Origin: Azorinus chamasolen
Taxonomy: Eukaryota; Mollusca; Bivalvia; Cardiida; Solecurtidae
Length of the DNA stretch: 64,000 nt
Reading direction: 5' to 3'
Assembly (NCBI GenBank): GCA_963576725.1
Contig: OY755237.1
Span: 51,960,253-52,024,252 of the forward strand
A model generated the notes under the pieces. It searched no databases. It saw only the letters and a program-made list of their open reading frames with translations, and was not told the origin of the DNA. Positions 1 to 9,224 of the stretch are shown here, piece by piece. The position numbers were made by a program, and so were the translations under genes. Numbering within the stretch: the stretch's first letter is position 1; each line of letters starts with the position of its first letter.

Positions 1-192
1 GTCTGTCTGCAAATTTTGTAATTGGCTACCAAAACAAAATGCCCACATTGGTTATTTTAGACACCAATAATCAGAATGTCAAACAAAGACCCTCATTGGA
101 TCTAACTTTCATTGGCAATCACAAATTCATCAGCAGCGTGCAGAGTAAATATTTACATATTCTACGGTTGATTAGATTGCTCCATAGCAATG

Positions 193-290
193 ATTTATTT
201 ACTCTATGAATACACTTTTCTAAGTCTTTGTAGGAGCTGTCTGATCAGGGTCTGCCCTGTTTGCTTATGAAATAAAATAAATCTGATATT
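193..290 (+). mobile_element. MITE-A copy, left part (split by the Penelope element)
   Basis: The stretch with TTTACTCTATGAATA, then GAGCTGTCTGATCAGGGTC and TGTTTGCTTATG is the start and core of family A (described at 27426-27680). One palindrome arm is deleted. The copy resumes at 2547 after the Penelope insertion, with TCTGATATTATA present on both sides (282-293 and 2547-2558) as a 12-bp target duplication. Confidence 0.7.
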
Positions 291-357
291 ATACATAAAT
301 ACTTAAACTGCTCTGATCTAATATTTCGACCACTAAGGGCCTTTGTCAAAGATTATC
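291..357 (-). repeat. Left terminal inverted repeat of Penelope-like element
   Basis: Perfect reverse complement of 2445-2511 over 67 bases. On the minus strand it contains GGCC-CTTAGT-GGTC followed by GAAA, the stem II and core layout of a hammerhead ribozyme, but the CUGAUGA core is degraded (see 2445-2511). The coding frame of the RT ORF stays open back to 317, inside this repeat, with no ATG. Confidence 0.9.
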
Positions 358-385
358 AAAGATTAAGAATGACATAGTCAATAGT

Positions 386-2284
386 TTGAAAAAGAATAGT
401 CAGCTAAATATATCGAAAGATGAGAAAGAGGCTTTTTATGAACTTTTGCACAATGAAAACATAGTGATCAGACCTGCAGACAAGGGTTCAGGTATAGTTG
501 TTTTAGATAAGGAAGTATACATAGAGTCCATGAAAAAAGAGGTTTTAACGAGTGATTCGTATGAGGCAACTAATAGTGACCGAACTGAAATAAGCCTGAA
601 AGAAGTGAAAAAGCTAGTAAACAAAATGTTTAGGGAAGGTGCCATATCAAAAGAAATGAAACAGTATCTTATCCCAAAGTACTCCAGACCAGGTAAATTG
701 AAAGGGAACCCTAAAATCCACAAACCAACTGCTCCTTTTAGAACAATAGTTAGTGGCATGGGTACTGCCACTGAGAGGTTAGCTGAAGTTGCTGAGCATG
801 AACTTAGTGAATTTGTTGAAACTTCACCCAGCTACATCAGGGATACAACTGATTTTATTAACAAATTAAAACAGATTAATGAACCACTTTCAGAAAATTG
901 CATTTTGTTCTGTTTTGACGTAGCAAAGTTGTACCCATCAGTCCCAAAGAAAGAGGGACTAGATGCATGTATGGAAGGCCTTGCAAACAGAAGTGATCCA
1001 TTGATTGATACAGAAAATGTTCTTAAGATGATTCAAACAGTTTTAGACAACAACACATTTTCTTTTGGAGATAGCACTTTCATACAAAAAGATGGGGTGG
1101 CAATTGGTTCAAAATTAGGAAAGAATTTTGCTTGTTCATATATGAGGAAATGGGATGAAGAATTGATGTCACACAAAAAAGTGCCAATGTTTTACAAGAG
1201 ATTCATTGATGATGGTTTCGGGATCTGGGATGGTACAGTTCAAGAACTGGAAGATTTTGCGAAACATGCAAACAGTATTCACCCGAATATTAGTATAGAG
1301 CTTAGATATGGTTTGGATCAGATAGAATTTCTGGATACTCTAGTCAAAATAGACAATGGTCATATATACACAGATCTTTATGTAAAACCAACAGACAAAC
1401 AGCTGTACCTTAATAATTCTTCCTGCCATCCTCCTAGTACAAAAAGGAGCATAGCATATGGTTTGGGACTAAGAATTAAGCGTATATGTGAAAGAGAATC
1501 GGACTATATTAGAGAAAGAAATAAACTCAAGGGTCAGTTAAGGAAGAGAGGATATAGTGGTAGGATGATAGAAAATCAGTTGGTAAGGGTGGATAAACTT
1601 GACAGATCTGCCACATTAGTAAAGAAACAAACAGTTAGATCTAACAGGAAAATGAATAGGGTCCCTTTAGTTTTGACGTATTCAAATCTGCTACCGAATA
1701 TACATTACATTGTAAACAAACATTCAAAAGTTTTGCATCAATCAGACCGGCTTAAAGAAGTATTCCAACAACTGCCAATCGTAGCATTCAGGCGTGATAA
1801 AAATCTATGTGACACACTGGTGCATTCAAAAACTAACAGGATTGTTAGACCAAGCAATACAGTCTGTTCTCAGGGTTGTGCTACTTGCAGTATTCTTGAA
1901 ATGTCAAGTATAAGTGACACAAATAGGCAATCAGTTTACAATGTGTCAACTAATATTAACTGTAGAGAAAGAAATGTAGTATATGCAATTAAATGCAGTA
2001 AATGCGATATAATGGTGTATGTCGGTGAAACTGAGAGAGAAATTCGGGAGAGAATGAAAGAACATTTGAGTGATGTGAGGCATGAGAGAGAGAAGCCAAT
2101 AAATAGACATTTTGGAATCGGTGGTCATAGCAGTGATGATGTGAGATTTGTAGTTTTGAAACGGATGTTCCATGCATGTAGAACTGAAAGACAGATCCAT
2201 GAAACTGATTGGATATGGAGGCTGAGAACCTACAGACCATTTGGCTGTAACATCAAAGAGGATAATGCGCTAATGCATGCATGA
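386..2284 (+). CDS. Penelope-like reverse transcriptase with GIY-YIG endonuclease
   Basis: A single-chain retroelement polymerase that copies its RNA at a nick made by its own GIY-YIG nuclease. Numbering from the TTG at 386, the N-terminal motif RPADKGSGIVVLD lies at 29-41, the RT region at about 110-345, motif A CFDVAKLYPSVP with Asp178, motif B DGVAIGSKLG at 236-245, and the catalytic YKRFIDDGFG with Asp275/Asp276. FLDTLV at 315 and KPTDKQLYL at 334 are typical of Penelope RTs. A Cys-rich linker (C494, C498, C501) precedes the nuclease: VVY at 531 (GIY position), C537/C540, YVG at 545 (YIG position), Arg553 and His560. There is no in-frame ATG before codon 49, and the frame runs open into the left inverted repeat, so the true N-terminus is missing or a non-ATG start is used. 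The family usually has 100 or more extra N-terminal residues. Stop TGA at 2282-2284. Confidence 0.93.
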   Translation: MKKNSQLNISKDEKEAFYELLHNENIVIRPADKGSGIVVLDKEVYIESMKKEVLTSDSYEATNSDRTEISLKEVKKLVNKMFREGAISKEMKQYLIPKYSRPGKLKGNPKIHKPTAPFRTIVSGMGTATERLAEVAEHELSEFVETSPSYIRDTTDFINKLKQINEPLSENCILFCFDVAKLYPSVPKKEGLDACMEGLANRSDPLIDTENVLKMIQTVLDNNTFSFGDSTFIQKDGVAIGSKLGKNFACSYMRKWDEELMSHKKVPMFYKRFIDDGFGIWDGTVQELEDFAKHANSIHPNISIELRYGLDQIEFLDTLVKIDNGHIYTDLYVKPTDKQLYLNNSSCHPPSTKRSIAYGLGLRIKRICERESDYIRERNKLKGQLRKRGYSGRMIENQLVRVDKLDRSATLVKKQTVRSNRKMNRVPLVLTYSNLLPNIHYIVNKHSKVLHQSDRLKEVFQQLPIVAFRRDKNLCDTLVHSKTNRIVRPSNTVCSQGCATCSILEMSSISDTNRQSVYNVSTNINCRERNVVYAIKCSKCDIMVYVGETEREIRERMKEHLSDVRHEREKPINRHFGIGGHSSDDVRFVVLKRMFHACRTERQIHETDWIWRLRTYRPFGCNIKEDNALMHA

Positions 2285-2333
2285 CGTCGTTGCACCCATG
2301 ACGTCATTTGATGATGTCATTTTGATGACGTCA
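2282..2333 (+). promoter_or_regulatory. Cluster of CRE-like TGACGTCA palindromes after the RT stop
   Basis: TGACGTCG at 2282-2289 overlaps the stop codon, and perfect TGACGTCA octamers lie at 2299-2306 and 2326-2333, with a TGATGTCA between them. This octamer is the classical bZIP (CREB/ATF) site. Because Penelope terminal repeats act as promoters, a regulatory role is plausible but inferred. The second Penelope derivative at 28.1-29.1 kb has the same cluster at the same place. Confidence 0.45.
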
Positions 2334-2444
2334 TGACATTTTAAAAAACAACCCAATGTCACCATGACGACGCTGGATCAACATTATTCTCTTTGATTTT
2401 ATGGCTGAATGCATGTAACAAAAATGTGACGTGTATTTTGACAT

Positions 2445-2511
2445 GATAATCTTTGACAAAGGCCCTTAGTGGTCGAAATATTAGATCAGAGCAGTTTAAG
2501 TATTTATGTAT
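2445..2511 (+). repeat. Right terminal inverted repeat with degenerate hammerhead-like core
   Basis: Contains TTTGACAAA, then GGCC-CTTAGT-GGTC, then GAAA. GGCC and GGTC can pair as stem II, GAAA matches the 3' core, and ATCT/AGAT can form a short stem I. The CUGAUGA core reads UUGACAA, changing the essential G8, so it is probably an inactive hammerhead relic. Confidence 0.5.
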
Positions 2512-2546
2512 TATATTAATTCCCTATTTTGGAATATTTACTTCAT

Positions 2547-2640
2547 TCTGATATTATAATTATGTACTCATAAGGAATAATATTCATGATATCATTATTT
2601 CTTTCATGAATATTCATGGTCAAAATAACTGCTGAAGTTG
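2547..2640 (+). mobile_element. MITE-A copy, right part
   Basis: Continuation of the copy broken at 290: TCTGATATTATA, then ATTCATGATATCATTATTTC and a closing AATATTCATGG, the usual right-hand third of family A. The terminal AAAGGGTTAA is not preserved. Confidence 0.6.
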
Positions 2641-2649
2641 ACAGCATGA

Positions 2650-2770
2650 AACTTTATCCTGCCAATCGCAACCAAACCGTCATTTGCAAACAGCTAAGAT
2701 CCAGATACATGTAAGACGCTAAGTAACTCCGTGTCTCATCAGTTTCCAAACTCTTTGAGACTCGTTCAAA
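2650..2770. repeat. Degenerate family C hairpin
   Basis: TTTGCAAACAGCTAAGATCC followed by TAAGACGCTAAGTAAC and GTGTCTCATCAG is a decayed member of the hairpin family whose best copies read GTTTGGATCCAGATGAGAC and its complement (compare 59355-59440). Confidence 0.4.
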
Positions 2771-2780
2771 AGGATAAAGT

Positions 2781-3012
2781 TTAATCCTTTCACTGTTCAA
2801 TATTTGTGTAAGAAATAATTACATCTATTAGCTGAATTTCTATAATAACAGGATTACTTGGTACCGGAAGAAATTTACCAGTCAAATCTATCATAATTTC
2901 ATAAGCCAACAGAGCAGACCCTGATCAAGTGACTCCTACAGGAGCCATCTGATCTGGGTTTTCTCTGTTTGCAAATGCGTGAAAAAGCATTTATATGAAG
3001 GAAAGGGCTAAA
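2781..3012 (-). mobile_element. MITE-A copy
   Basis: Opens TTAATCCTTTCACTG and closes GGAAAGGGCTAA (TTAA to CTAA). The core palindrome is GCAGACCCTGATC...CTCCTACAGGAG...GATCTGGG followed by TGTTTGCAAATGCGTG. Confidence 0.75.
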
Positions 3013-3655
3013 CTTTAGAGCTACTGATATGAGACATATTCATCCATAATCCATCAAACCCAGTATTGTGACTGTTTAGAGTTGTCTTGAAGAGAAGACT
3101 CAAAAGAGAGGTCATAACATAAGGTTTGGTGGAGAAATAAAGGAGCACTTTGATGTCATAAAGTGCGTGTTGCTGTAAATATACCTAACTTGCGGCCATG
3201 CTTTTAATATCTAAATTTGTAAACTGAGGAAAAAAATCTAAAGAAGTTTTTATTTATCCAAATATATATATCTTATTTAATGTACACATGTACAATAAAA
3301 AAGGCAGTGGAAAACATTCCACTTGTCCACTCGTCCTGTATAGGATTGGCCCTTCTTTGTCTATATTGTAGGGCAAGTGAATTCTTTTATATTTTGCAGG
3401 GTGTGTCACAATTTCAAGAATTTTTACCCCCGAAAGGCCAATGTACGTCTAGACCATGCCTGTTGGCCGTAATGGCTCTAAGTATTATTATTATTATTAT
3501 ACCACATTTATATAGCGCTCTTTTCACACAGGATATGTGCGTTCAAAAGCCCTGAAATTTAAAGTATAATGCTCCTAAGGCTACTATGGCACCAGTCATA
3601 CCCTCTGAGTCTGAGTTCATTCTCAAGTATCTGATTGGTCAGATTCTGAGCAAAC
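3013..3655. other. No gene; one family E relic
   Basis: A family E remnant lies at about 3060-3150 (AGAAGACTC and GGTTTGGTGGAGAAATAAAG). The 91-codon frame starting 3280 shows no coding signature and runs through a TTATTATTATTATTAT microsatellite at 3485. Nothing else is recognisable. Confidence 0.5.
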
Positions 3656-4092
3656 TCATACATTGTCCAAACATCTCAACTGTAAGCATTTTTAAGTCCT
3701 AGGTGACAGCTGGTATAACACATTTATTGAATAGTGTAAATAATTCATGGCATTATTGGCAGCAACATTTTGCCAAACAATGTGTGATTGTTTTGTAATG
3801 CCTGCATCTAGGGCTTAGCAGAAAAATGATGATACATAGTAACATGTTTCTGCTTTGTGTAAATGGAGTATAAATGTAGTTTTGAAAACATGAATCCTTC
3901 AACCTTTTATTCATGTAAAAAATAATTACATCATGAATATTAATTAGATTAATTGTTATAATAGCAGACGGACACAGTAAGTTTTGGCCATGACAGAAAC
4001 TGTAGAATGATACCTATATCATAAGCAAACAGTGCAGACCCTGATCAGACTAATGATACCTATATCATAAGCAAACAGTGCAGACCCTGATC
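3656..4092 (+). repeat. Duplicated block, copy 1 (with 5663-6081)
   Basis: Starting TCATACATTGTCCAAACATC, this block recurs almost base for base about 2 kb downstream. It includes the left half of a MITE-A from about 3900. Here the segment ATGATACCTATATCATAAGC to CAGACCCTGATCAGACT is itself duplicated in tandem at 4009-4092. Confidence 0.85.
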
Positions 4093-4476
4093 AGACTCTT
4101 GAAAGTTTCTGCTTGACTTTCATGGTTTCCCCTGACTTTCTATCTCTATTGAAATAACCCTTACAGTTTACAAATGACCTTCAACATTAAGAGGGTCTGT
4201 TCTTTACTTTACAGAGAGAGGGTCAAGAGGACCCTCAAATTACACTTTTTGAAAGGGTCAAGGGACAACCCTCAGGGCTCAAGCTGGAGCTCTCCATCAG
4301 GGAGAAGTTAAGTGGTATTGAGGGAGAAGTTTTGGTCCTTATTTTGTATCTTCTATGTATTAAAACTTCTCCCTCAGCTCAAAACAGGGAGAAGTCATCA
4401 GGTTTAGGGCGAGTTTTTCTCCCAAATCGCCCACTTGCTTGAGCCCAGATTACCCCAGCTGACTTCCATCCTGCAT
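4093..4476. other. Unassigned, with imperfect fold-backs
   Basis: GGGCTCAAGCTGG near 4277 faces CTTGCTTGAGCCC near 4433, and AGGGAGAAGTTTTGG faces AAAACTTCTCCCTC between them, so about 170 bases can fold back. GGGAGAAGT recurs four times counting both strands. No gene is visible. Confidence 0.4.
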
Positions 4477-5572
4477 TCACCTTTTCCCTGATGAATATAT
4501 GTGTAAGAAATATTTATGACATCATGCATATTTAGGGTAAAGTGATCTTGAATCGGACACGATTGAGAGTCGGACGTTTTTCAACCCCTTTATACACTGC
4601 TTTCAAGCAGTGTAACTAGCATAATCTTTACTTTGCCAGGTACCTTAATGCTTATTTTCACCAGAGTTACCTACCTTGAACCCAATTACTTGCATGCATT
4701 CTTCACAACAACAACGCTTCTAAGGAACCACCCAAAAGCACCAACTTTTAAATGTCAAAGTCAGATAAAACCGCATTCGGTTTTAGTTTCTTGAGTAATG
4801 GCGACATTATACGAGTGTTACAAATGGTGGAAATCATGTTTTTGTTGAAGAAAAATAAATATACATTTAAAAGACATTTGTTATTCAGGTTTTTAGTAAA
4901 CAAGAAGTGCCACGCTCTCTAATAATATATAATATGTCAAACTGATTTTGAGTCGGACACTGTAACGTTTATATACACTCTGTACCTGGTGGGTCATCTC
5001 CTATGATTGAACAGCAGGGAAATCATATGTCATTCTACGATATTTATAGTAGATTCTAGATGTATATTTAGGGTCTGTCTTTTTTATGACACATAATACT
5101 ATGAAATCTCACAATTCAGAGCTTAATGAACGTATCACAATGAATATTTCAAGAAATTGAAATCATCCGACTCAATATCGAAAGTGTCCGAGTCACGATC
5201 GAATTAGGGTTACCTATCTTTCCATACTTTTTGGCCCTGTTACATGTGTGTTTGATGCATATAAAGCGCTAGAAGAGCTTAAAAGAGATCAGGCCAGGTA
5301 CCAGTGAACACCGGAAGTGTCTAGCTGAACGCACGGACGTTTGACATGAGGAAAAGTGGAATAGGTGTCCGACTCATGATCAGTTTACCCTATTAAAATT
5401 AAGTTTTTTGATGGCATATGTACACATGATTGTTTGGTATTGGCAGAGGCTGCAGTCAGATTTATTATAATTTAGAAGTAAACTGAGTAGACTTTTCCAC
5501 AGAAGCCATCTGATCTCGGTCTACTGTGTTTGCAAAGGCGTAAAAAGGTGCTTACATGAAGGAAAGGGTTAA
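4477..5572 (-). mobile_element. MITE-A copy interrupted by a TIR transposon
   Basis: The left part is CCTTTTCCCTGATGAATA to CATCATGCATATT (to 4532). It resumes TTAAAATTAAG at 5393 and ends GGAAAGGGTTAA at 5572. The palindrome AGTAGACTTTTCC...GAAGCCATCTGATCTCGGT is degenerate. Confidence 0.7.
4533..5392. mobile_element. Non-autonomous TIR transposon with TA target duplication
   Basis: Begins TAGGGTAAAGTGATC and ends GATCAGTTTACCCTA. The inverted ends continue TTGAATCGGACAC on the left and ATGAGTCGGACAC on the right after complementing. The flanking TA fits a TA duplication, as in Tc1/mariner-type elements. The motif GAGTCGGACAC or its complement recurs inside (about 4567, 4948, 5166, 5188), as expected of transposase binding repeats. 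No transposase frame is present. Confidence 0.75.
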
Positions 5573-5662
5573 GCAGCCACATGCCTAAAAAGATCTAAAT
5601 TTTTCTTTACTAAAATTCTGGTTCAGAGGGGTTTTACTTATGGTACATGTATTGTACATGTT

Positions 5663-6081
5663 TCATACATTGTCCAAACATCTCAACTGTAAGCATTTTT
5701 AAGTCCTAGGTGACAGCTGGTATAACACATTTATTGAATAGTGTAAATAATTCATGGTATTATTGGCAGCAACATTTTGCCAAACAATGTGTGATTGTTT
5801 TGTAATGACTGCATCTAGGGCTTAGCAGAAAAATGATGATACATAGTAACATGTTTCTGCTTTGTGTAAATGGAGTATAAATGTATAGATTACTATGATG
5901 TAGTTTTGAAAACATGAATCCTTCAACCTTTTAGAATAATTTAAAAAATAATTACATCATGATTCATGAATATTAATTAGATTAATTGTTATAATAGCAG
6001 ACGGACACAGTAAGTTTTGGCCATGACAGAAACTGTAGAATACCTATATCATAAGCAAACAGTGCAGACCCTGATCAGACT
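5663..6081 (+). repeat. Duplicated block, copy 2 (with 3656-4092)
   Basis: Same sequence as 3656-4092, with small indels: this copy has an extra ATAGATTACTATGATG near 5883 and lacks the internal tandem duplication. Confidence 0.85.
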
Positions 6082-6165
6082 GCTCCTAGCTGTAGGTAAG
6101 GAACCATCTGATCTGGGTCTTTTCTATTTACAAAGGCGCAAAAAGGTGTATTTAATATATACAAG
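5925..6165 (-). mobile_element. MITE-A copy inside duplicated block
   Basis: Runs from AACCTTTTAGAATAA through GCAGACCCTGATCAGACTGC and GGAACCATCTGATCTGGGTC to GCGCAAAAAGGTGTATTTA. The right terminus is eroded. Confidence 0.6.
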
Positions 6166-6720
6166 AAGCTAAATAGCTGTTTCATAAGATCCTAAACTGC
6201 ATAAATTGTGCGCAGGTAATTTCAAAATAAAATGTGATGAAATGTCTAGTCGCAGATTACATGTATTTGTACTAGAGATATGTTTTTGATATGATTCGTA
6301 TCTAGATAGGGAGAAATAAAACTCAGTACGCCAGTATAATACTTTTATATTCTATGCCTGTGCCCTGGAGAACAAAAATAATAATGAATTAGATGTTTCT
6401 CTCATATATCAGTTTTATGATACAGGAATTTCACCGGCTATCATCACCTGATACCTTCATACAAAAAAAATAAATGACATAATTTCATATGTGACGTAAA
6501 CTTCTAAGAACTATAATTACCCTTAAAAATAACCTGAATGTTCCACGACGTAATTCTTCGGCCATTTGAAATTTGAACTGAACATGTTTACAATAGGTAA
6601 ACACTGTTTTTAGGCCTGAAATCTCTATTTATAGATGAAATCAAGGGAAACTCTGACACAGAGTTCCTGAAAAATTATGACACAAGTGGTTTAAATTTGA
6701 TCTCAATCCGGTAAGAAATA
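6166..6720. other. No recognisable feature
   Basis: AT-rich sequence without long frames, tandem repeats or known repeat ends. Confidence 0.4.
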
Positions 6721-8683
6721 ACAAGAGGGCCAGAATGGCCCTGACATCGCTCACCAGGCAATCAGAGGAGAAGATGTTCAAAGTTTTCACTATATGTTTC
6801 TATTTTCTAATTTTGATCCAAGGGGCATAATTTATACAACTTTTGTAGAGGACCTGAACATGATGCTATGTGTCAAATATGAAAGCTGAGAACCTTTCAG
6901 TTTCAGAGAAGAATATTTTCAAAGTTTTACCATATATTTCTATTGAAAACTGGCTACCCCTGGGGCGGGGCTACTTTTGACCCCAGGGGCATAATTTATA
7001 AAAAAAATTGTAGAGAACCTGAACATGATGCTATGTGCCAAATATGAAAGCTGAGAACCTTCCAGTTTCAGAGGAGAAGATTTTCAAAGTTTCACTATAT
7101 CTTTCTATTGAAAACTGACCACCCCTGGGGCGGGGCCAATTTTGACCCCAGGGGCATAATTGATGCAAATTTTGTAGAGGACCTAAACATGATGCTATGT
7201 GCCAAATATGAAAGCTGAGAACCCTGTAGATTCAGAAGAAAAGATTTTCAAAGTTGTCACTATATGTTTCTATTCAAAACTGGCTACCCCTGGGGCGGGG
7301 CCAATTTTGACCCCAGGGGCATAATTTATATAACTTTTGTAGAGGACCTGAACATGATGCTATGTGCCAAATATGAAAGCTGAGAACCCTGTAGATTAAG
7401 AGGAGAAGATTTTCAAAGTTGTCACTATATGTTTCTATTCAAAACTGGCTACCTCTGGGGCGGGGCCAATTTTGACCCCAGGGGCATAATTTATATAACT
7501 TTTGTAGAGGACCTGAACATGATGCTATGTGCCAAATATGAAAGCTGAGAACCCTGTAGATTCAGAAGAAAAGATTTTCAAAGTTGTTTCTATTCAAAAC
7601 TGGCTACCCCTGGGGCGGGGCCAATTTTGACCCCAGGGGCAAAATTTATATAACTTTTGTAGAGGACCTGAACATGATGCTATGTGCCAAATATGAAAGC
7701 TGAGAACCCTGTAGATTCAGAGGAGAAGATTTTCAAAGTTTTACTATATATTTCAATAGAAAACAAGGCACCCCTAGGGCGGGGCCAATTTTGACCCCAG
7801 GGGCAAAATTTATATAACTTTTGTAGAGGACCTAAAGATGATGCTATGTACCAAAGATGAAAGCTGAGAACCCTGTAGATTCAGAAGAAAAGATTTTCAA
7901 AGTTGTCACTATATGTTTCTATTCAAAACTGGCTACCCCTGGGGCGGGGCCAATTTTGACCCCAGGGGCATAATTTATATAACTTTTGTAGAGGACCTGA
8001 ACATGATGCTATGTGCCAAATATGAAAGCTGAGAACCCTGTAGATTCAGAGGAGAAGATTTTCAAAGTTTTACTATATATTTCAATAGAAAACAAGGCAC
8101 CCCTGGGGCGGGGCCAATTTTGACCCCAGGGGCAAAATTTATATAACTTTTGTAGAGGACCTAAAGATGATGCTATGTACCAAAGATGAAAGCTGAGAAC
8201 CCTGTAGATTCAGAAGAAAAGATTTTCAAAGTTGTCACTATATGTTTCTATTCAAAACTGGCTACCCCTGGGGCGGGGCCAATTTTGACCCCAGGGGCAT
8301 AATTTATATAACTTTTGTAGAGGACCTGAACATGATGCTATGTGCCAAATATGAAAGCTGAGAACCCTGTAGATTCAGAGGAGAAGATTTTCAAAGTTTT
8401 ACTATATATTTCAATAGAAAACAAGGCACCCCTGGGGCGGGGCCAATTTTGACCCCAGGGGCAAAATTTATATAACTTTTGTAGAGGACCTAAAGATGAT
8501 GCTATGTACCAAAGATGAAAGCTGAGAACCCTGTAGATTCAGAGGAGAAGATTTTTAAAGGTTCAAATTGTTGACGCCCGACGACGGACGACGCACACCG
8601 CACGACGGACGACGACGGACGACGGACATCAAGTGATCACAAAAGCTCACCCTGAGCACAAAAGTGCTCTGGTGAGCTAAAAA
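6721..8683 (+). mobile_element. ACAAGA-class element H1 with core tandem repeats
   Basis: Starts ACAAG followed by the hairpin AGGGCCA-GAA-TGGCCCT and the tag CGCTCACC. Ends with the hairpin GAGCACAAAAGTGCTC and the complement tag GGTGAGCTAAAAA. Upstream of the 3' hairpin lies a GACGACGGACG-rich stretch. The body is an array of about 165-bp units (see 6890-8545). Six related copies lie in the window: 14682-15912 and 23971-24773 on the minus strand, and 33837-34582, 40810-42632, 55818-57586 and 60838-63032 on the plus strand. The hairpin followed by CTAA resembles a Helitron 3' end, but the 5' end lacks TC and sister families end ATAAAAA, so I leave the class open. Confidence 0.8.
6890..8545 (+). 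repeat. Tandem array of about 165-bp units
   Basis: About ten units, each with TTTGTAGAGGACCTGAACAT, CCAAATATGAAAGCTGAGAA, and CCCCTGGGGCGGGGCCAATT followed by TTGACCCCAGGGGC. Successive TTTGTAGAGG starts lie at 7336, 7501, 7656 (a 10-bp deletion) and 7820. The later part alternates two unit subtypes (AAAACTGGCTACC and AAAACAAGGCACC), a higher-order repeat. Confidence 0.9.
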
Positions 8684-8859
8684 ACAAGAGAGTCGTCACG
8701 GGTGACAAATGCCCCCAACTTAGTGTTTGACACCGAAATGCATTTTGGCGGAAAAACAATACAATGTAATGCAGGTGTAACATGAAATTTTGATGCTGTT
8801 AAAAATGACACAGGAGTCTGTTCTTAACATTAGAAACAGAACTTTTGACGATTATGATA

Positions 8860-9120
8860 GCTAAGAAAAGAGCCAAGGGTCAAAACTTAGTTAAAAAGGA
8901 CCCTAAGTCATTCTCAACGTTAAAAAGGACCCTGGGTTGATTGTCAACGTTAAAAACAGATCCTGGGTAAATTCTTAACGTTTTAAAAAAAAGACACGGG
9001 GTCAAATTTCAATATTAAAAAAACATACTGTGTTGATTGTTACTGTTAAGTTGATTCTTAACGCTTAAGAAAGACCCTGTGTCGATCCTTAGCGTTAAAA
9101 ACATACCCTCAGTCAATTCT
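8860..9120 (+). repeat. Degenerate short tandem repeat
   Basis: About six imperfect units of roughly 35-45 bases, each near AACGTTAAAAAGGACCCTGG with a GTTGATT or GTCAATT spacer. Contained in element G1. Confidence 0.6.
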
Positions 9121-9224
9121 AAACGCATGGTCAAAGTTTCATGTTAGACAGCTGCAACAGAAGTTACCTAATATCGATCTACATTCTTTGCATAAGCATG
9201 TATAGCATCTGATTTAGGTAGTGT

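Larger units (their letters stand above)
291..2546 (+). mobile_element. Penelope-like retroelement with terminal inverted repeats
   Basis: A 2.25-kb element holds one long RT/GIY-YIG open reading frame between perfect 67-bp inverted repeats (291-357 and 2445-2511). A 12-bp direct repeat TCTGATATTATA flanks it and overlaps the left repeat by about 3 bases. It sits in a MITE-A copy, whose sequence continues after 2547. Penelope-like elements commonly carry terminal repeats in direct or inverted order and are often 5' truncated; the left repeat here looks like an inverted piece of the 3' end joined to the middle of the ORF. There are no stops or frameshifts, so the insertion is probably fairly recent. 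Confidence 0.85.

Noticed and set aside
436..771. Minus-strand frame opposite the RT gene
   Set aside because: Shadow of the conserved RT coding strand.
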